A stretch of 64,000 nucleotides of DNA from Dryas octopetala (Eukaryota > Streptophyta > Magnoliopsida > Rosales > Rosaceae). The translations under genes were made by a program, and so were the position numbers. This document shows positions 37,249-50,700 of the stretch, piece by piece. Under the pieces are notes generated by a model. The model searched no databases. It had not been told where the DNA came from and saw only the letters and a list, made by a program, of their open reading frames with translations. How positions within the stretch are numbered: position 1 is the first letter of the stretch; the number at the start of each line of letters is the position of its first letter. The stretch is taken from NCBI GenBank assembly GCA_963921425.1, contig OY992840.1, forward strand, positions 5,334,501 through 5,398,500. The letters are read 5' to 3'.

Positions 37249-37790
37249 TCTGAAAAAGTTAAAAAATGTGTTTGAGCGTTATAATATTTAAGTTTAAAAT
37301 TTTGGAAATGTTGTTAAGGTTTGTTAAATTTATATTGTATGTAATTAAGTTATAGGTATGTGTGCGTAATTTAAATACAGCATCAAAAATGATTTATAAT
37401 AATAAGCATAAATTAACTATTTGAAGCAATAAATAAACAAATTATTTCTAATGAGAAAATGTGTAAAGATTATATCAAGCGAATTTTGTAGAAGTCCATG
37501 GAAGTATGAAATTGTGAAGATATGGTAAATGTGCAGAATTGGAGTTTTAAGTTGAAATAACTTAACAAAATTTAACAAACATATTTGTAAACAGTAGCAT
37601 CAATGTTGTTGATGCATTTAAACTTACAAAATGATGGTTGATAGTATGTTTTTTTACGCTGGTTGTGATATTAAGATACTGTTGTTATCTTAATAAAGCA
37701 AACAGCATGCAAAAAATATTACAACACTTGGTTATAGAATTGTATGTGATACATAACAAAAAGAGCAAGATGCACTGTTGAAGAGTTGTT

Positions 37791-40700
37791 TTATGAATCT
37801 GCAGAGGTTGATGTATGGGTTTGAGGAGATTTTTGTTCAGCATTGGGTGGTTGGTCATCCTCTTTGCTGTCTCCTGCAGGTGGATGCTCCTGTGTTTTGC
37901 TGGAAAATTAGAATATGTCATTTGTTAGATGTACATGAACTGTGAAATTATGACTGTGTGGAGTTAACAACAGTTGGCAGTTGAAAGTAATATGAATTCA
38001 ATTTTTGAGTAAGATTATCATATTTTTGAACAGGAATTGAATGGGTTGAATGGATTGTGTATGTGAAAATAATGTGGAGTATATGGTTTTTTCTGAAAAC
38101 AATGTTGGCCTAAAAATAATTTGTCTAGGAGAGTATATAGTTTGTTTTTGCATAATAGATTAAGAATTGATTTTTCGAAACTAATGACAAAGTAAATAAG
38201 AGTAAAAGATAAATGAATGAATGTAAGTAGTATTATTAAAGCACTTAGTTAAGAAAGAAAATTGTGCAACGTTTGATCTAAAGTAGATAGTTGAGAGAAG
38301 GTATGTTGTGTGTTTTATGTTATCCAATATATTTTGGTATAGATTTAGTTATTTGATAATTAGATTATTTTATATAGCAGCTAAATTATTTTAAAGAAAC
38401 ATGGAAAAGAGATGGTTTAAATGGAAAGAAATTATACAATTGTCTGGTATATTGGTATATTGGTTGCAAGTTGATTTGAACAATTTTGTTGGTAGATATA
38501 TTGAGCAGAGTATAAATGTTTGGAATTGTGAAAGCAGCGAGAATGGTTTACAAAATATACATACACATACATAGTGTTAAAACTTGTAGTTTCTTTTATT
38601 TCTATTTATTTTTTCTATGTTTTTTTAAGATGGTTCAGTTGAGGAATATTGTGAATGAAACAAAATTTATGTTTGTTTTGAATGAGGTTGGATCTAATGT
38701 AATGTGTAAAAATTAGAAATGAGATAATTTAATTGCAGTTGAATAAATTATCAATTGTAAATAGGAGGGACATATATTCAAGAGTGTGTAGTATTGTGTA
38801 GCGAAAAACCAAACCTGATTTTAGCTTTCTTCGCTGCTGGTTTAGTCTTCAATTCCCTGAGTGGAATATTGTCGAAACTTGAATCAGATTGTTCTGGAGG
38901 ATTTGGAGCATCAGTTTTCTCAGCTTTTTCTCCACTTTCATGAACACTTAATGAGATGCAAAGCATAAGAAAAATGAAAAGATGTTAATATGTATTAGAG
39001 TTTGTGTGTAAGTTATAGGTAAAGAGTAAGAATATTTAAAAATGTAATTTATTGGAAGAGTAATAACCTTTGGTGTTTTTTCCTTCGTTGTTTGATAGCG
39101 CTAAAAAGAGCTCTTCTCACTGTGAGGTTGCCTTTTGATATTGTTTTTTTCCTCAAATTAGTGGATGAGCTAGGAATGGGTGTAACTGGAGCTATCTTAG
39201 TAGAAGGTGATGGGCTATGGAGAAGCAATTTTTCAGGTAATGGATTTTCTGTTGGAGTGGGTACTTGCTCAGCAGCTGGAGTTGATGATGATTCAATCAA
39301 AAGGGGTTCTTCGTCAAACACAACATGTATAAGGAGGTCATTCCTGTTCAAATCACTCTTCAGGGTTCCAAATCGAAGCTGAAAATTTTTTGCCTTTCCT
39401 CTCACGCGAAGCAGCGCCTCTGGAAATTGGTTTTGATCAATGAAACCACTTTCAACAACCAGATTGTAGCATGAAACCCGGAATAATTGTTCTGCTTGTT
39501 TTCCAATCACAATCACATTGGTGACATCACTTTGGTCTGCAATCACAAAGCTTACTTTGAACCTGTAAATTGAATTTGTTAGATGTTGTATCAGTCAAGT
39601 ATACTTGTTGAAATTAGTATAAATCATGTAAAGAAATTTCCAAGTTAGTAGTTGTTAATTTTACCAAGGGATTGGATTGATTGCACTGTGCTTTGGGCAG
39701 ATGAGTTTGTCATTTTGAGCAGTGATTCTCAGTTGTTTGTAGCAACTTGGGCAAGCTTTATACCACCATCCAGCATGTGTGTCAAAACGTGTGATTGTAG
39801 CTCTACAGGTAAGAATCTTATCCTGCATTAGATTTAGAGATAAAGAATAAGAGTTTAAAATAATTTAAATGAGAAAGGAAAATAAAGTTCATGAAAATTG
39901 TTAAATGTATTTTGTAGATAAATGTTTACCTTGCAAAGTTGTGGATCAAGACGATTCAAAGCCTTGACAGTTAATCTGTCAGTAGTTTCTAGCTGCTGAG
40001 GAGGTAGTCGCGGGGCTGTGGAAGGTGGCAAGATGTTGATAGGCATTGCAAAACCACGAAAACTGCATGTTTCATATTTATAAAAGAATGAAAATTGTTA
40101 ATTAAAAGCAAAAAAATTAATGTTTGTATACTGAAAAGTGTAAGAATCATACGCCAATTTATAGGAATCAATTTCTGGTATTTCTGGATTGAGGAAGATT
40201 GCAGTGGCATTGGTGCTGCTGAGAACTGGTTTTTCTACATGTTTATAAGAGGGTGAATTTATCATATTTACTATAAGATTATAAATAAATTGAATAGGAA
40301 AAAGGATAAAGCAACTGCTTAATTACGTACTCTGGTATTCTTTGACTTTTAAACTGGTGAAAACAACGAACACTGGTGGTGGTAATTGTTGTACAGCTTC
40401 ATGATCAAAGTCTTTGGCAGCATCACTCCATAGTGTAACCCTGATCTCATTTCTCCTACAGTAATAGAGATAAAACAGCATGTGTAAGCATTAATGTGAA
40501 AAATTTGAAAGTTGATAGACAGTTTTTAAGATTGTACCTCATATTCTCTATGTGAATTTCACACTTGTTCTCAATCCTTGCGTTGTCAACCATCATGTGT
40601 TCCAAAGGTTGGATAGCAATTATCCGCCCCATTAAATCTGGTAATTATTGGGATGAGATGTTCAACAGTCTGAATGATTTGAAATTGGATAAATGATATT

Positions 40701-43700
40701 TGAAAGATCTTTAAATTCAAATGATGTTTCACCAGTGTGAAGATTTAAACCCACGAGAACTGATTTTATAGTTTGCTATGCATTTATTATGTTACTATCA
40801 GGAACAATTCATAATTAAATGATAATTTGCATTTTGATAGTTGGGAAAAAACATAAAAGCAAATAATTAACTGATATGTTCGTAATATAGGTAGCACAAT
40901 CAAATGACAGTACATAATTTTGTATTTGATAGCATTACAAAGTGAGGAAAGTTAAATAATTTATTGTATCTTGAAGCCAATAATGCAACTGAGAATTAGC
41001 AAATTGAACTTAAGTAAATTTGTAACCAAAACTATGACATTAAGTGTCATGATTACCTGTAAGAAGTGTATGGACATTGATCCGTGATGGAAGTTGACTG
41101 TAGTCAAGGAGGTGGAAACGATGGATTGGGATGGCTGGCTGAATGGTTGTCAATTTTTTGAAATTTGTCCTCTCATTGAAGATGAGCATTCCAATGTGAG
41201 GCACAATTTTGTAAGATGATCGATTGTTGACAGTATGGAAATGAGAAATTTCATAAACACACCCAGCTTCAATTTTTGGACTAACAATATCATAATCTAT
41301 CTCCTTAATTGTTGCTTGGATTGCATCTCCCTTCATGGTGAGAGAAAAAAAAAGGTTGGGAAAAAAATAATTGAATGATGAATACATGGAAAGAAAAGTT
41401 TAAATATTAATAATAATGAATGAACAAAAGTAAGTTTGGTGTGTAAAATTGTTGAGAATAGATACATAGTTAAATCATAAGGTATATAAGAAGGGAAAAA
41501 GTGGAATGACTTTTGTAGAGTATGGTTGAGCATAGAAAAAAAGAAAAGCAGAAAATGTAATCTCTATTTTAAGAGACTTAAAGTCATTCTTGAAATGATT
41601 GCAAGTCCATTTTAAGTTTGAGAATTCAGTTGAGAAACCTAATGAATCAGTTTTGAAAATGAATGCAACAATGTTTGTAGTGAGTGAAGTAGCAATGTTT
41701 ATATATAGATAATATTGATGATTAAATGATTTTATTTTTAGGAATGAGATGAACTATATAAGAATGGTAATGATAAAATGAATGATCGATTTGAGAACAT
41801 GTTCATGTGTTTATTAAGTTTATTCTGATGTAGAAGCTTGTGAAAAGCAGACATATTATTACAATCAATTTATAAAATTTTGGTGGTGTAAATATTTGAG
41901 GGTTTGAGATATAGAGTCATCTGATTCGTTTGCCTTCTTTGAAGATGAAACTTAGATATAATGAATCGTTTAAGCAATGAAAGTAATTGAAATTTGTAAT
42001 TATATCTATAATATAGAGAATATTCATCATTAAACAATATTATTGTTGGTTATGTGATCAGGTATTTAAGAAAGATGATATCTTTATGTGTTCATTAACT
42101 TTGAACTTTACGAAGAAGCTTGCTAAAAGCAGAAATAATATGTAATGGATGTATAAAATTTGAGATTCTTAAATATTTGAGGGCTTGAGATATATAGTTA
42201 TTTGATTGGTTTGGCTATTTTTAAGAGCAGTGTTAGATATAACCAAGTTTTCAAGGGATTGAACTAATTGAAATTTGTAGTGTGAAATTAAAGATTTTTT
42301 TGCGTATATCAGTATATTGGATTAGAGGGTGTGTTAAGTATAGAGTTGAGAAGATATCAGGATAGATGTTGGAATTTAAAGTGGGAGTTACCTACTAAGA
42401 GTACCTTGTTTTAATAAAAAAAGATAGGGTTGGTGAGCAAATAAAGTGAATGACATAAACTCTAAGGTTTACCAGAAAAATAAAATAAAAATTTTTGAAA
42501 TGTGTTAGAGAAAATGAGTGGAAAAAATTCAGAATCATCAGTAAGTATAGTCATGTTCTAAGGTTTACCAAAAAAATAAAATAAAGGAACAAATGTTTAA
42601 AAACACAAATTAATTAGAGAAGGAAACTAATTGAATTTTGGATTTGTTTCTGATTGGTGTACTTTTTAAATGGCTATTGATGTTAGTTTATGTTTTATTG
42701 AAACATCTCGTACCTCGGGCCCACAAAAAATTTACTGAAATATCAACCTTTTAAATCGGTTTTCTCTTTTCTTTGAGCCATGCACATAAATATAACTAAA
42801 ATAATTTTTCCAAAAACATTTAAACGAAACATTGTGTGAAAACAATTAAATAAAACTCCCAAGTCCCACTGTCTCGTCTTCTCCCCACTGCTTCCTCAGC
42901 CTGCTTAACCTGCAAAACAACTACAACCACATTGCACCATGTCCATGGTACACCGGGTCATTCAAACAATCAACCAGGTAAGCTCACTAGAGCTCGTATG
43001 AGTGAAATGACTTAAGCAATAATCCTCAAATAATTCTTCATTTCCCATGCTAAAAAAATAATCCACAATAAAACTCATAATTTCTCAAATCGCATAATAA
43101 TTTCATCCAAGCATCAAGACAAACATAATTCCTCAAGATTCAAGCCTAAACTTTACTAAGTCCTAGCCAGCCCAAATCCTAGCAAACAAATGCACGCAAG
43201 CACACAAAGCAACGAAAATAGACTATCTAATTTCACTCACGTCGCTTTTTGAAATCCTCTAGCTTTCAAACTACCTTCAAAATCTCTTCCTTCAGATCCA
43301 TTTTTCAATCCCCTCAAAATTGTAAATCGACCTCTGAAGAACAATTTATACTCTACAACCAAAATCTCACTCCACAAACTGTAAATCGCTCGCCACTTCC
43401 CGTGCAGAGCGGATCGATGCACAGGCAGGCAGGTATGCTCGCCACTTCTCGTGCAGAGCAAATCTATACACGAGCAGGCAGGAATGCTCGCCACTTCTCG
43501 TGCAGAGCGAATCAATGCACGAGCAGGCAGGATGCTCGCCACTTCTCGTGCAGAGCGAATCAATGCACGAGCAGGCAGGTATGCTCGCCACTTCTCGTGC
43601 AGAGCGAATCTATACACGAGCAGGCAGGAATGCTCGCCACTTCTCGTGCAGAGCGAATCAATGCACGAGCAGGCAGGTATGCTCGCCACTTCTCAATCAC

Positions 43701-46700
43701 ATCATTCTCAGAACCATCTCATAGCCATCCTTGTATCACAATGTTTAAATGCCTCATGTATTTCTCCTCAGATTCATCTCTACACATGCATCATCATCAA
43801 CACTTGTTGTCAGACAATTTATTCTTTAAACATTTACTCTCAGTTTACTCCGAGCTATGCCGAATCAAGGAATCCCTTCCGAAATTTATTCTTGCTCATG
43901 ACCTTACACTTGTTTGTCACTCAAATCATACCAAATGCTTCCTCAAAAGTAACTTGATTATTCTGTAAGATAATTACCTAATCATTTTCATTAATCCTCG
44001 ACAATAAGTGTTTTTTTTTCTAATCCAGCAATTATTCTCGGGCAACCCTATAATTCCTAAATAATTCCCTAACCTCGAATCCTCATCAATTCATTCTCCT
44101 AACTCAAAATCGTACACCTAGTTTTCTTTAACGTAAAGCAACAATCACACAAAACAGACCATTCAATAACAGTACTCTACATTAAAAGTCCGATACGTTT
44201 CACTCACAATTTAACTACGTAAAAGATCGAAATACCCTTCACGGTGCCATTGCTCGGATACAAAATCCGACAGTATAACGGCATCGAGAATGAGATTTCC
44301 CGAGCCCATGTACCTGTTAAGACCAGACAACCAACAATGTACACTATATTCTTTAACTAGCTATTAAACAACCGAAACGAGCGGCCAACCACCACACACG
44401 GTGGCTGCCCGGCCATAAACAACACACAAAAATAATCCCAGATAGTCACCGAACCTAAAATTAAGCTACTAGAACCCTAAGAAAGTGGAAAAATACGAGA
44501 AACCATCCAACCCGCCGCCACGAGGGGCGGGCTAACGGTGGCAGCAGCGGCACAAAACTAGGAATACCCAAATTCAACTCCAAATAATTCTAATTGCATA
44601 ATAAAACCTTCAATTGCGCAAAAACAATTCAAATTCAAGTCCAATTTCAAGAAATTCGAAATATAACAAACACCCTAAAATCAAATTTTCAATTTCTCAA
44701 AATTGGGAAAACACACCTTAGGGGAAAGATAGCCCGTACCTAGAGGGTCAATTTTCGTAACTGAGTCGATGGCCAAATCTCGCCTGAAACGCCGGAATCG
44801 ACGGCGGAAACCGCCGGCCTTTGCATCGTCGATTCGCCGCCGTGAGCGATCACCGGAGCAAGGGGGTGACGCTGCTAGACTCGCCGGAGCCTGGGGAAGA
44901 GAACCCAAGTGGTCGTCGGCCTCGAACTCGCCGGAAAAATCGAGTCGCCGTTGAGAGCTTCGTTCAGAAACGGCGTCGCTGCGCCGCCGTCGCGGCTTGG
45001 TTGGCTGATCAGACCCCACTGGGAGGTTTGCGGCGTGGAGGCGAGTCCAACGCCGGTCAGATCACTGAAATCCGGCGCTGGACGACCGAGGGTCGAAGAG
45101 AGAGATCACGGGGGAGAGAGAGAAAAAAAAACCAGCGAGGAGAGAGAGAGAGAAAAAGGGGAGGAGAGAGAAAAAAAGGGGAGGCTGAGGTGGTGCCGTC
45201 GCCGTCTCCTGGCCGGACGGCGAGGGAAGCAGGCCGGAGAGGAGAGTGTGCCAGGGGAGGGGCGTCGGGGAAAGATAACAGGGAGAGAGAGTGAGGCGTG
45301 AGAGGAGAGAGAAAGTCCCGAATTTTCTGGACCTTTGGGGTTTTAAAACCCACTTTTATAAATTTACAAAATTGCCCCTTACTTCACATGTCCGTATCTT
45401 CCAAACCGTAACTCGGATCGAAGCGTGCTACGTGTCTATGAAATCGTGGCATCGAAACCTATCTAACGGACCCAAAGTCAAAATCAAAAGCCCTTTTATT
45501 TTAAAAGTCAACTTTGGGTCGGGTCGTTACATTTATACCTGCGGTATAAATTGTACATATCAAACGTATTGAAATCGATATTAATTTAAGTGCCAGTTGT
45601 TTATAAGAGCTTATTATAACTTATTTAAATGATTAGTGATTAAAGGAATGCAATATAATTTGAATAGAGGAATGAAGTTAAGCTGAGAATTTTAGAATAA
45701 TGTATAGAAAGATAATTTGATAGTGTTAGCAAAATCGAAATTGGTGACTGAAATTGTTAAGATGTTCTAAATTGTTAGTAATTTAGGAAGTTTAATTATA
45801 AGGAAATTTTGTAATTAATTGATGGTAGGTTTAATATGATTATGGAATAAAAGAGCTATAAAATATGGAGTAAGGTTTTAAAAAAGAAGCGTAATTGTTG
45901 ATTGGAACAAAAGGTATAAAAATGTGCACCAATGTAATTGGATAAATGTGGATGCATGAAGTGTTTAAAATGCAGAGATACATACAAAGGTTAGGAAATG
46001 CTCTAAAAGTCTATAAAATGTGTAGTGAGTGTATTACATTTATATGAAAATTCAAATTTGTTAATTTGTATAAATATACAATATAAATTAATTTGTAAAT
46101 TGCACAGTTGATGCTGCCAACCATGGACAATGTATGGTGATGAAGCTAGAAAATTGTTGTGTCATCAATTTATAAATTGTAAATTTTTTTAATTTGGTTA
46201 TTCATGGGTCAGTTTGGAACAGGGGAGCAGTTTGAAATAAATGAGGGGCATGCAATAGCAAAACTGATTGTCGGAATGAAGATTAACAATGCACTAAATA
46301 AATAGAGTAGAAAGTAATCTCATCAGATGAATTTTTTTGTGTCATGGGTAGATTTGCAGTGAATTGTAATGAAGCGAATAAAAAGTATACTTCTCGTAGT
46401 CATAGAAGATTTTGAAAATCTGATAGTATTGTAGATAATAAGCAAGTGAAAAAGTGAATTGTAGTTTAGTTGTGGACTAACTAATAAGCAAGTGAAAAAG
46501 CGAAATGCAGTTTTGTTTGCTTTAGTTGATAGTGTCTCTACAGCAGAAAAGTATTTAGAATCTTATCTAGCCTTCCTTTTTCATAAGGTGCTTTAGTTGG
46601 GTCTAGTTGAGATGAGTTATTTTTGTGTAGAATTGTTCTGGCAAGAGTTAAAATTTGGAAAAGTTATTTTGATTCAGTTAGTGATTGGATTGTGATGTTG

Positions 46701-47617
46701 AAGTTGCATTATTGTCAGGTAGTATTATACATATATATTTATGATTGCTGAAATGATTGAGTTAATTTATACATGTGTATAGATATATATATATATATGA
46801 GCGAAATTAATACTAAGGATATGATTAATAAGTAATAGAACTTGTTTGATAGATATATGTGATGGGTCAGGCTATATGAAACAATGCAAATAATTTGAAT
46901 AAGTTAGTTATAGTTGTTAATGAAATTTGATAATGGTTTTGCAGACATGAGACAAAAATTGATGTAAGAAAATTTATTTTATTCATTGCAGCAAATTTAG
47001 TATGAATTGGATTAATCAGTAAAGTATGATGGATAGACTGTAAATAGCATGTTTGGTTGGTTAAATTTTTGCGGGGCCATTGTATTGTAGTTGGTGTATT
47101 TTAATTATATGCTATCACAGCTAGGTAGATCATTAATTTATGTTTTGTAATATTAGTTGAGTTGATAGATAAATATAAACTAAATGAAACACAATTGTAA
47201 GTAAAATGCTAAGGTAGGTTTGCTATGATAATCTAGAAAAAGAAAAGTTCAACTGAATGTCATTAATGAAAGTGAAATAGAAAGAAAATGAATAACAAAG
47301 ACAATTCATACAATGCATGGATAACAAACACTCATAACATACAGAAATGAAAAGTAAATATTGATGAAAGGATAATGAATGCAACATATATTAGATATTA
47401 ATGACTGTAAATTAATGCATTTGAAAATGAAGAATAATATGAATAAATTAGTATAAGAAAAGGATTTTCTCACAATCGAATCCACCAACACACAGTGCAA
47501 GCCAGCAAACTGGTCTTGAGATGCATATGCCCTTGGTCTCCAAAGCCTGCAAATGCGGACCCTGATTTTTTTATTGTCTTCAAAAGGTATTAGATTGCGG
47601 ATTGGAACCAGGCTCAT
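37791..47617 (-). CDS. Helitron-encoded RPA1-like ssDNA-binding protein (10 exons, intact frame)
   Basis: Relative of the replication protein A 70-kDa subunit, expected to coat the single strand made during Helitron transposition. Exons: 47474-47617, 41057-41330, 40538-40637, 40331-40455, 40153-40234, 39930-40062, 39665-39822, 39068-39562, 38815-38946, 37791-37899. They sum to 1752 nt, 583 residues, with no stop. The N-terminal OB fold (DUF223 type) reads RVRICRLW, LHCVLVD, then GDAIQATI across intron 1. The middle OB domain starts DLMGRIIAI. The C-terminal OB domain carries a zinc ribbon: Cys310/Cys313 in ACPSC and Cys328/His331 in LICPKH. Exons 9-10 encode a Lys/Ser/Pro-rich tail. Intron 1 is 6.1 kb because a solo LTR landed in it; the other introns are short. 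Confidence 0.88.
41810..42360 (+). repeat. Two tandem units of about 280 bp (copy set 1)
   Basis: The marker AATTGAAATTTGTA occurs at 41985 and 42266, 281 bp apart, in alignable context (AATATTCATCATTAAACAAT, AAAAGCAGAAATAATAT). The same pair recurs at 54270-54690 in the same orientation. Confidence 0.7.
42699..45531. mobile_element. Solo-LTR candidate (2833 bp) in RPA intron 1
   Basis: Plus-strand ends are TGAAACATCTCG...GGGTCGTTACA, the TG...CA termini of LTRs. The 5-bp duplication TTTAT matches exactly on both sides (42694-42698 and 45532-45536). No second LTR, primer-binding site or pol gene is present, so a solo LTR from LTR-LTR recombination is likeliest. Read on the minus strand it starts TGTAACGACCCGACC, a start I associate with plant Gypsy-type LTRs. 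Inside are a 49-bp tandem array and a GC-rich block (44750-45290). The overlapping frames there are not called as genes. Confidence 0.8.
43388..43693. repeat. 49-bp tandem array, six units
   Basis: Units start (ATGCTCGCC) at 43435, 43484, 43532, 43581, 43630 and 43679, with a partial unit before; one period is 48 bp. The variable part alternates between CTATACACGAG and CAATGCACGAG forms, hinting at a two-unit higher order. The array lies within the solo-LTR candidate and opens several frames of repetitive peptide that are not genes. Confidence 0.9.
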
Positions 47618-47741
47618 TGTGCTGTAGATCTGCAAACATAAGATAATTGTCACTTAGAAAAAAAACAAAACAATGAAATGTTTCTAACAGTAGATATGTA
47701 TGAATAAAATGAGATTATTTTATAATATATCCATAGTGTAT

Positions 47742-50700
47742 TTAACCTGTTAAGAAAGGCTGGAGAACATCTTTGTACACTATGTTTTTAGCAAATTTAT
47801 TTGGTGCTTCTCCATTATTTTCTATCATGATTTTCAGTCCTTGCCTAGATGTAACTCTAGACAATGCAACATAGAGTTGCCCATGAGTGAACACAGATTG
47901 TGGAAGATACAAACCAACTGTTTTCAGAGATTGTCCTTGACTTTTATTTATTGTCATTGCATAACATGACCTGATTGGAAACTGACGTCTTTTAAAAATG
48001 AAAGGCCATTTTTTTTCGGTGGCAGAAAGAATAATTCTAGGTATGAATACCTTGTGGCCAATGTTATTACCAGTGACAATTTTTGCTTCAATGGCTCTAT
48101 CAAGCATTTGAGTAATGACTAATCTCGTTCCATTACAAAGCCCTGAGGATTGATTTAAATTTCTTAACAACATGATAGGCATACCTATTTTTAATGTCAA
48201 AATGTGTGGAGGCAGACCACTAAATTCAAGTTGGTTAAGAAATTCTACAGGATACATTAGACTAAGATTTTCAAAATTGCTAGATGATGAGCATAAAGAA
48301 TCTGAACTCATATAAGTCCGATGAGTTCCAGGTACTAAATTTATGACAAAATTGTTTATTTCTGTAACTGTTGAATTTCTAGGAGTAATGATGGCGCGCT
48401 CTCTTAGATAAGCAATGTTTTCAAAATTGTTGTCAAAATTTGGGTATGCAGCCAAGAAAATTGAATGGATGGGATTTTTAGATGGCTGAATGAGCAAATC
48501 TTCAGGGATTTCTATCCAAGATGCTTCTTCATCATTTAAATCATCTATATCATTCATTTGACCATCTCCAATTTTAAGAATCCAGCTGGCAAAATCTGCT
48601 ATTCTTTGCTTTTCATTAATGTCTAAATATTTTTTTGACAATCTCATATTTTGCTTCAAACAAAAAATTTTAAAGTAAGGCCATAAATAAGAGTTATTAA
48701 GACAGGCATCCACTATTTCCTCTCTTGTTCCCCCTGGAATTACTGGCAAAATTTGTCTAAAATCACCTCCTAACAAAACAGGTTTTCCACCAAATGGTTT
48801 GGTATTACATGAATTATGTATTTCTGATAAGATATCACACAATGATTTGTCCAATGCCTCAAAACAATATCTATGATTCATCGGTGCTTCATCCCAAATA
48901 ATTAAATCAGCTTTTTGAATTAATTTGGCAAGATGTGTTCCTTTTTTGATTTGGCATATAGAAGAATCTGTAACATTCAATGGAATTTTAAATCTAGAAT
49001 GGGCTGTTCTACCTCCTGGTAATAATAAAGATGCTATTCCTGATGATGCAACAGCCAAAACAATTTTGCTCTCAGATCTAAGCTTGGTTATAATTGTGTG
49101 CCACAAAAAAGTTTTGCCAGTTCCTCCATGTCCATAAACAAAAAATAAGCCTGGTTTTTTTTCATTCACAGCAGCTATGACAGAATCGTAGATATTTCTT
49201 TGTTCTGTGTTTAGTTGTGAGATTAAGCTTAAGCATTCACTTTGTAATTCATGAATATTGTAATTTAGCTCTTCTCTCAAAAGTTTATTTTTTATTTCTA
49301 ACATCTTATTTTCATCAGGCAGTGGAAGATTATGATTTTTTAAAGAGCTAGATGATGCATTAAAAAGCTGTTCTAATTCATACAAAAGAGAATTTTTGAG
49401 CTCACACTGTGGCACAATTAGATTTGGCATGTCAAAAGTTTTTCTAACTTTGTACAAAATATCCTCAGACATACTTTGCCAATGAGTATCCAAAAGTAGT
49501 TTAGGATTGGCCACATCACAAAACAAAATGATTGTAACAAATAGCTGTCTTAATTCAGAGCATGTTGCTGTACTAATAACATCTCCTAAGGCTTGAAGCC
49601 ATTCTTTGTCATCACCTAATAAACCTAAAGATTGGCATGCAGATTGATATGACAAATGTTGAATGCCGTTAACAGTTTTGATATCATTGAAGTTTAAGGC
49701 ACCTTTTTGCAAATTCAAAAGCATCCTTAGATAATACAATTCACCAGATGCAGGATGAACATAAGCAATTCTACCTAAAGATGTTCCTCTTTGCCTAGGT
49801 TTCCAAATTTTATTGCGAGAATCCCACACAAATTTTGAAGGGAATTCTGCATAACATATATTTCGTGCTTGAGGATAATTTTTATTTGCTTCAAACCAAC
49901 TTGTAAGCATTGTCATTTGAACACTTTCTCGATTAACTACGGACTCAAGTGATTGATCAGCGCTAAAAACAACATTTTGCTCTAAAGGCAAATGTATTGG
50001 CAATCGCTCGACAGCAGGTTCCCTAAGATGAATAGGGTATTGAAACAATCTCCAAACAGCTTCATACAGAGATATGTACCTACAATTTAGATAGGCTAGG
50101 ATTTCATCTTCTGGTTTATTTTCAAGAACAACTCTAGCTCTATCTGAACCCTTGCTTATATACTTAAAAAGATACTTTATGAGCATTGATTGACAACATG
50201 ATTCAACATTGATATGAGCATTGTACCTTAATAATAATTCTGAGTTATAAGGAACTACAAATCTGTTGTCAATTTTAATTCCATTTTTTAAAACAAATTT
50301 GTTTGGATTTTCACGACGCCTATACACAGGAAAGCCATCTGTCTCCAAAACTGTTTCGCTCTTATACTGCTTTGGGAAAAACTTGGAACATTTACCTCCT
50401 CGCATGCAAGGAGATTCAAAATTCAATTCTCCACAGGGACCATGAATCATAAATTGATTCACAATATTGTAAAGAGTTGGATGCACAGTTTTATCCGGTA
50501 TTTCGGCAGAAATTATGCTATTTAAATCTACTGGCAAAGTGCACTTATATTGCTGTTCTAACCAAACTAACAAATGAGAGTGAGGCAATCCTCTTTTCTG
50601 AAACTCAATTGCGCAGATTTCTGTTTGCAATAATTTCAAAAAATATAAGTGTAATTAGTTTGATTATCATGAAAAAACAAATAACTAATTAAAAGAAGCT

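Noticed and set aside
43388..43693. Regularly spaced repeats resembling a CRISPR array
   Set aside because: The whole 49-bp unit repeats without unique spacers and the DNA is a plant nuclear LTR; it is a tandem array.
43237..43968. Overlapping long frames on both strands (150 and 239 codons)
   Set aside because: They run through the 49-bp tandem array, whose unit happens to be open in several frames; peptides are repetitive and lie inside a solo-LTR candidate.
44681..45353. Arg/Ser/Pro-rich frames on both strands
   Set aside because: They arise from a GC-rich, GA-rich block inside the LTR candidate; no domain or splice structure.
47306..47742. Possible splicing of the Rep/helicase end onto RPA exon 1
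   Set aside because: A donor-like GT after 47746 and an acceptor near 47635 exist, but the joined frame is not the RPA frame and stops soon; separate genes are simpler.
48925..49137. Plus-strand frame over the helicase Walker region
   Set aside because: Antisense shadow of the Rep/helicase gene.
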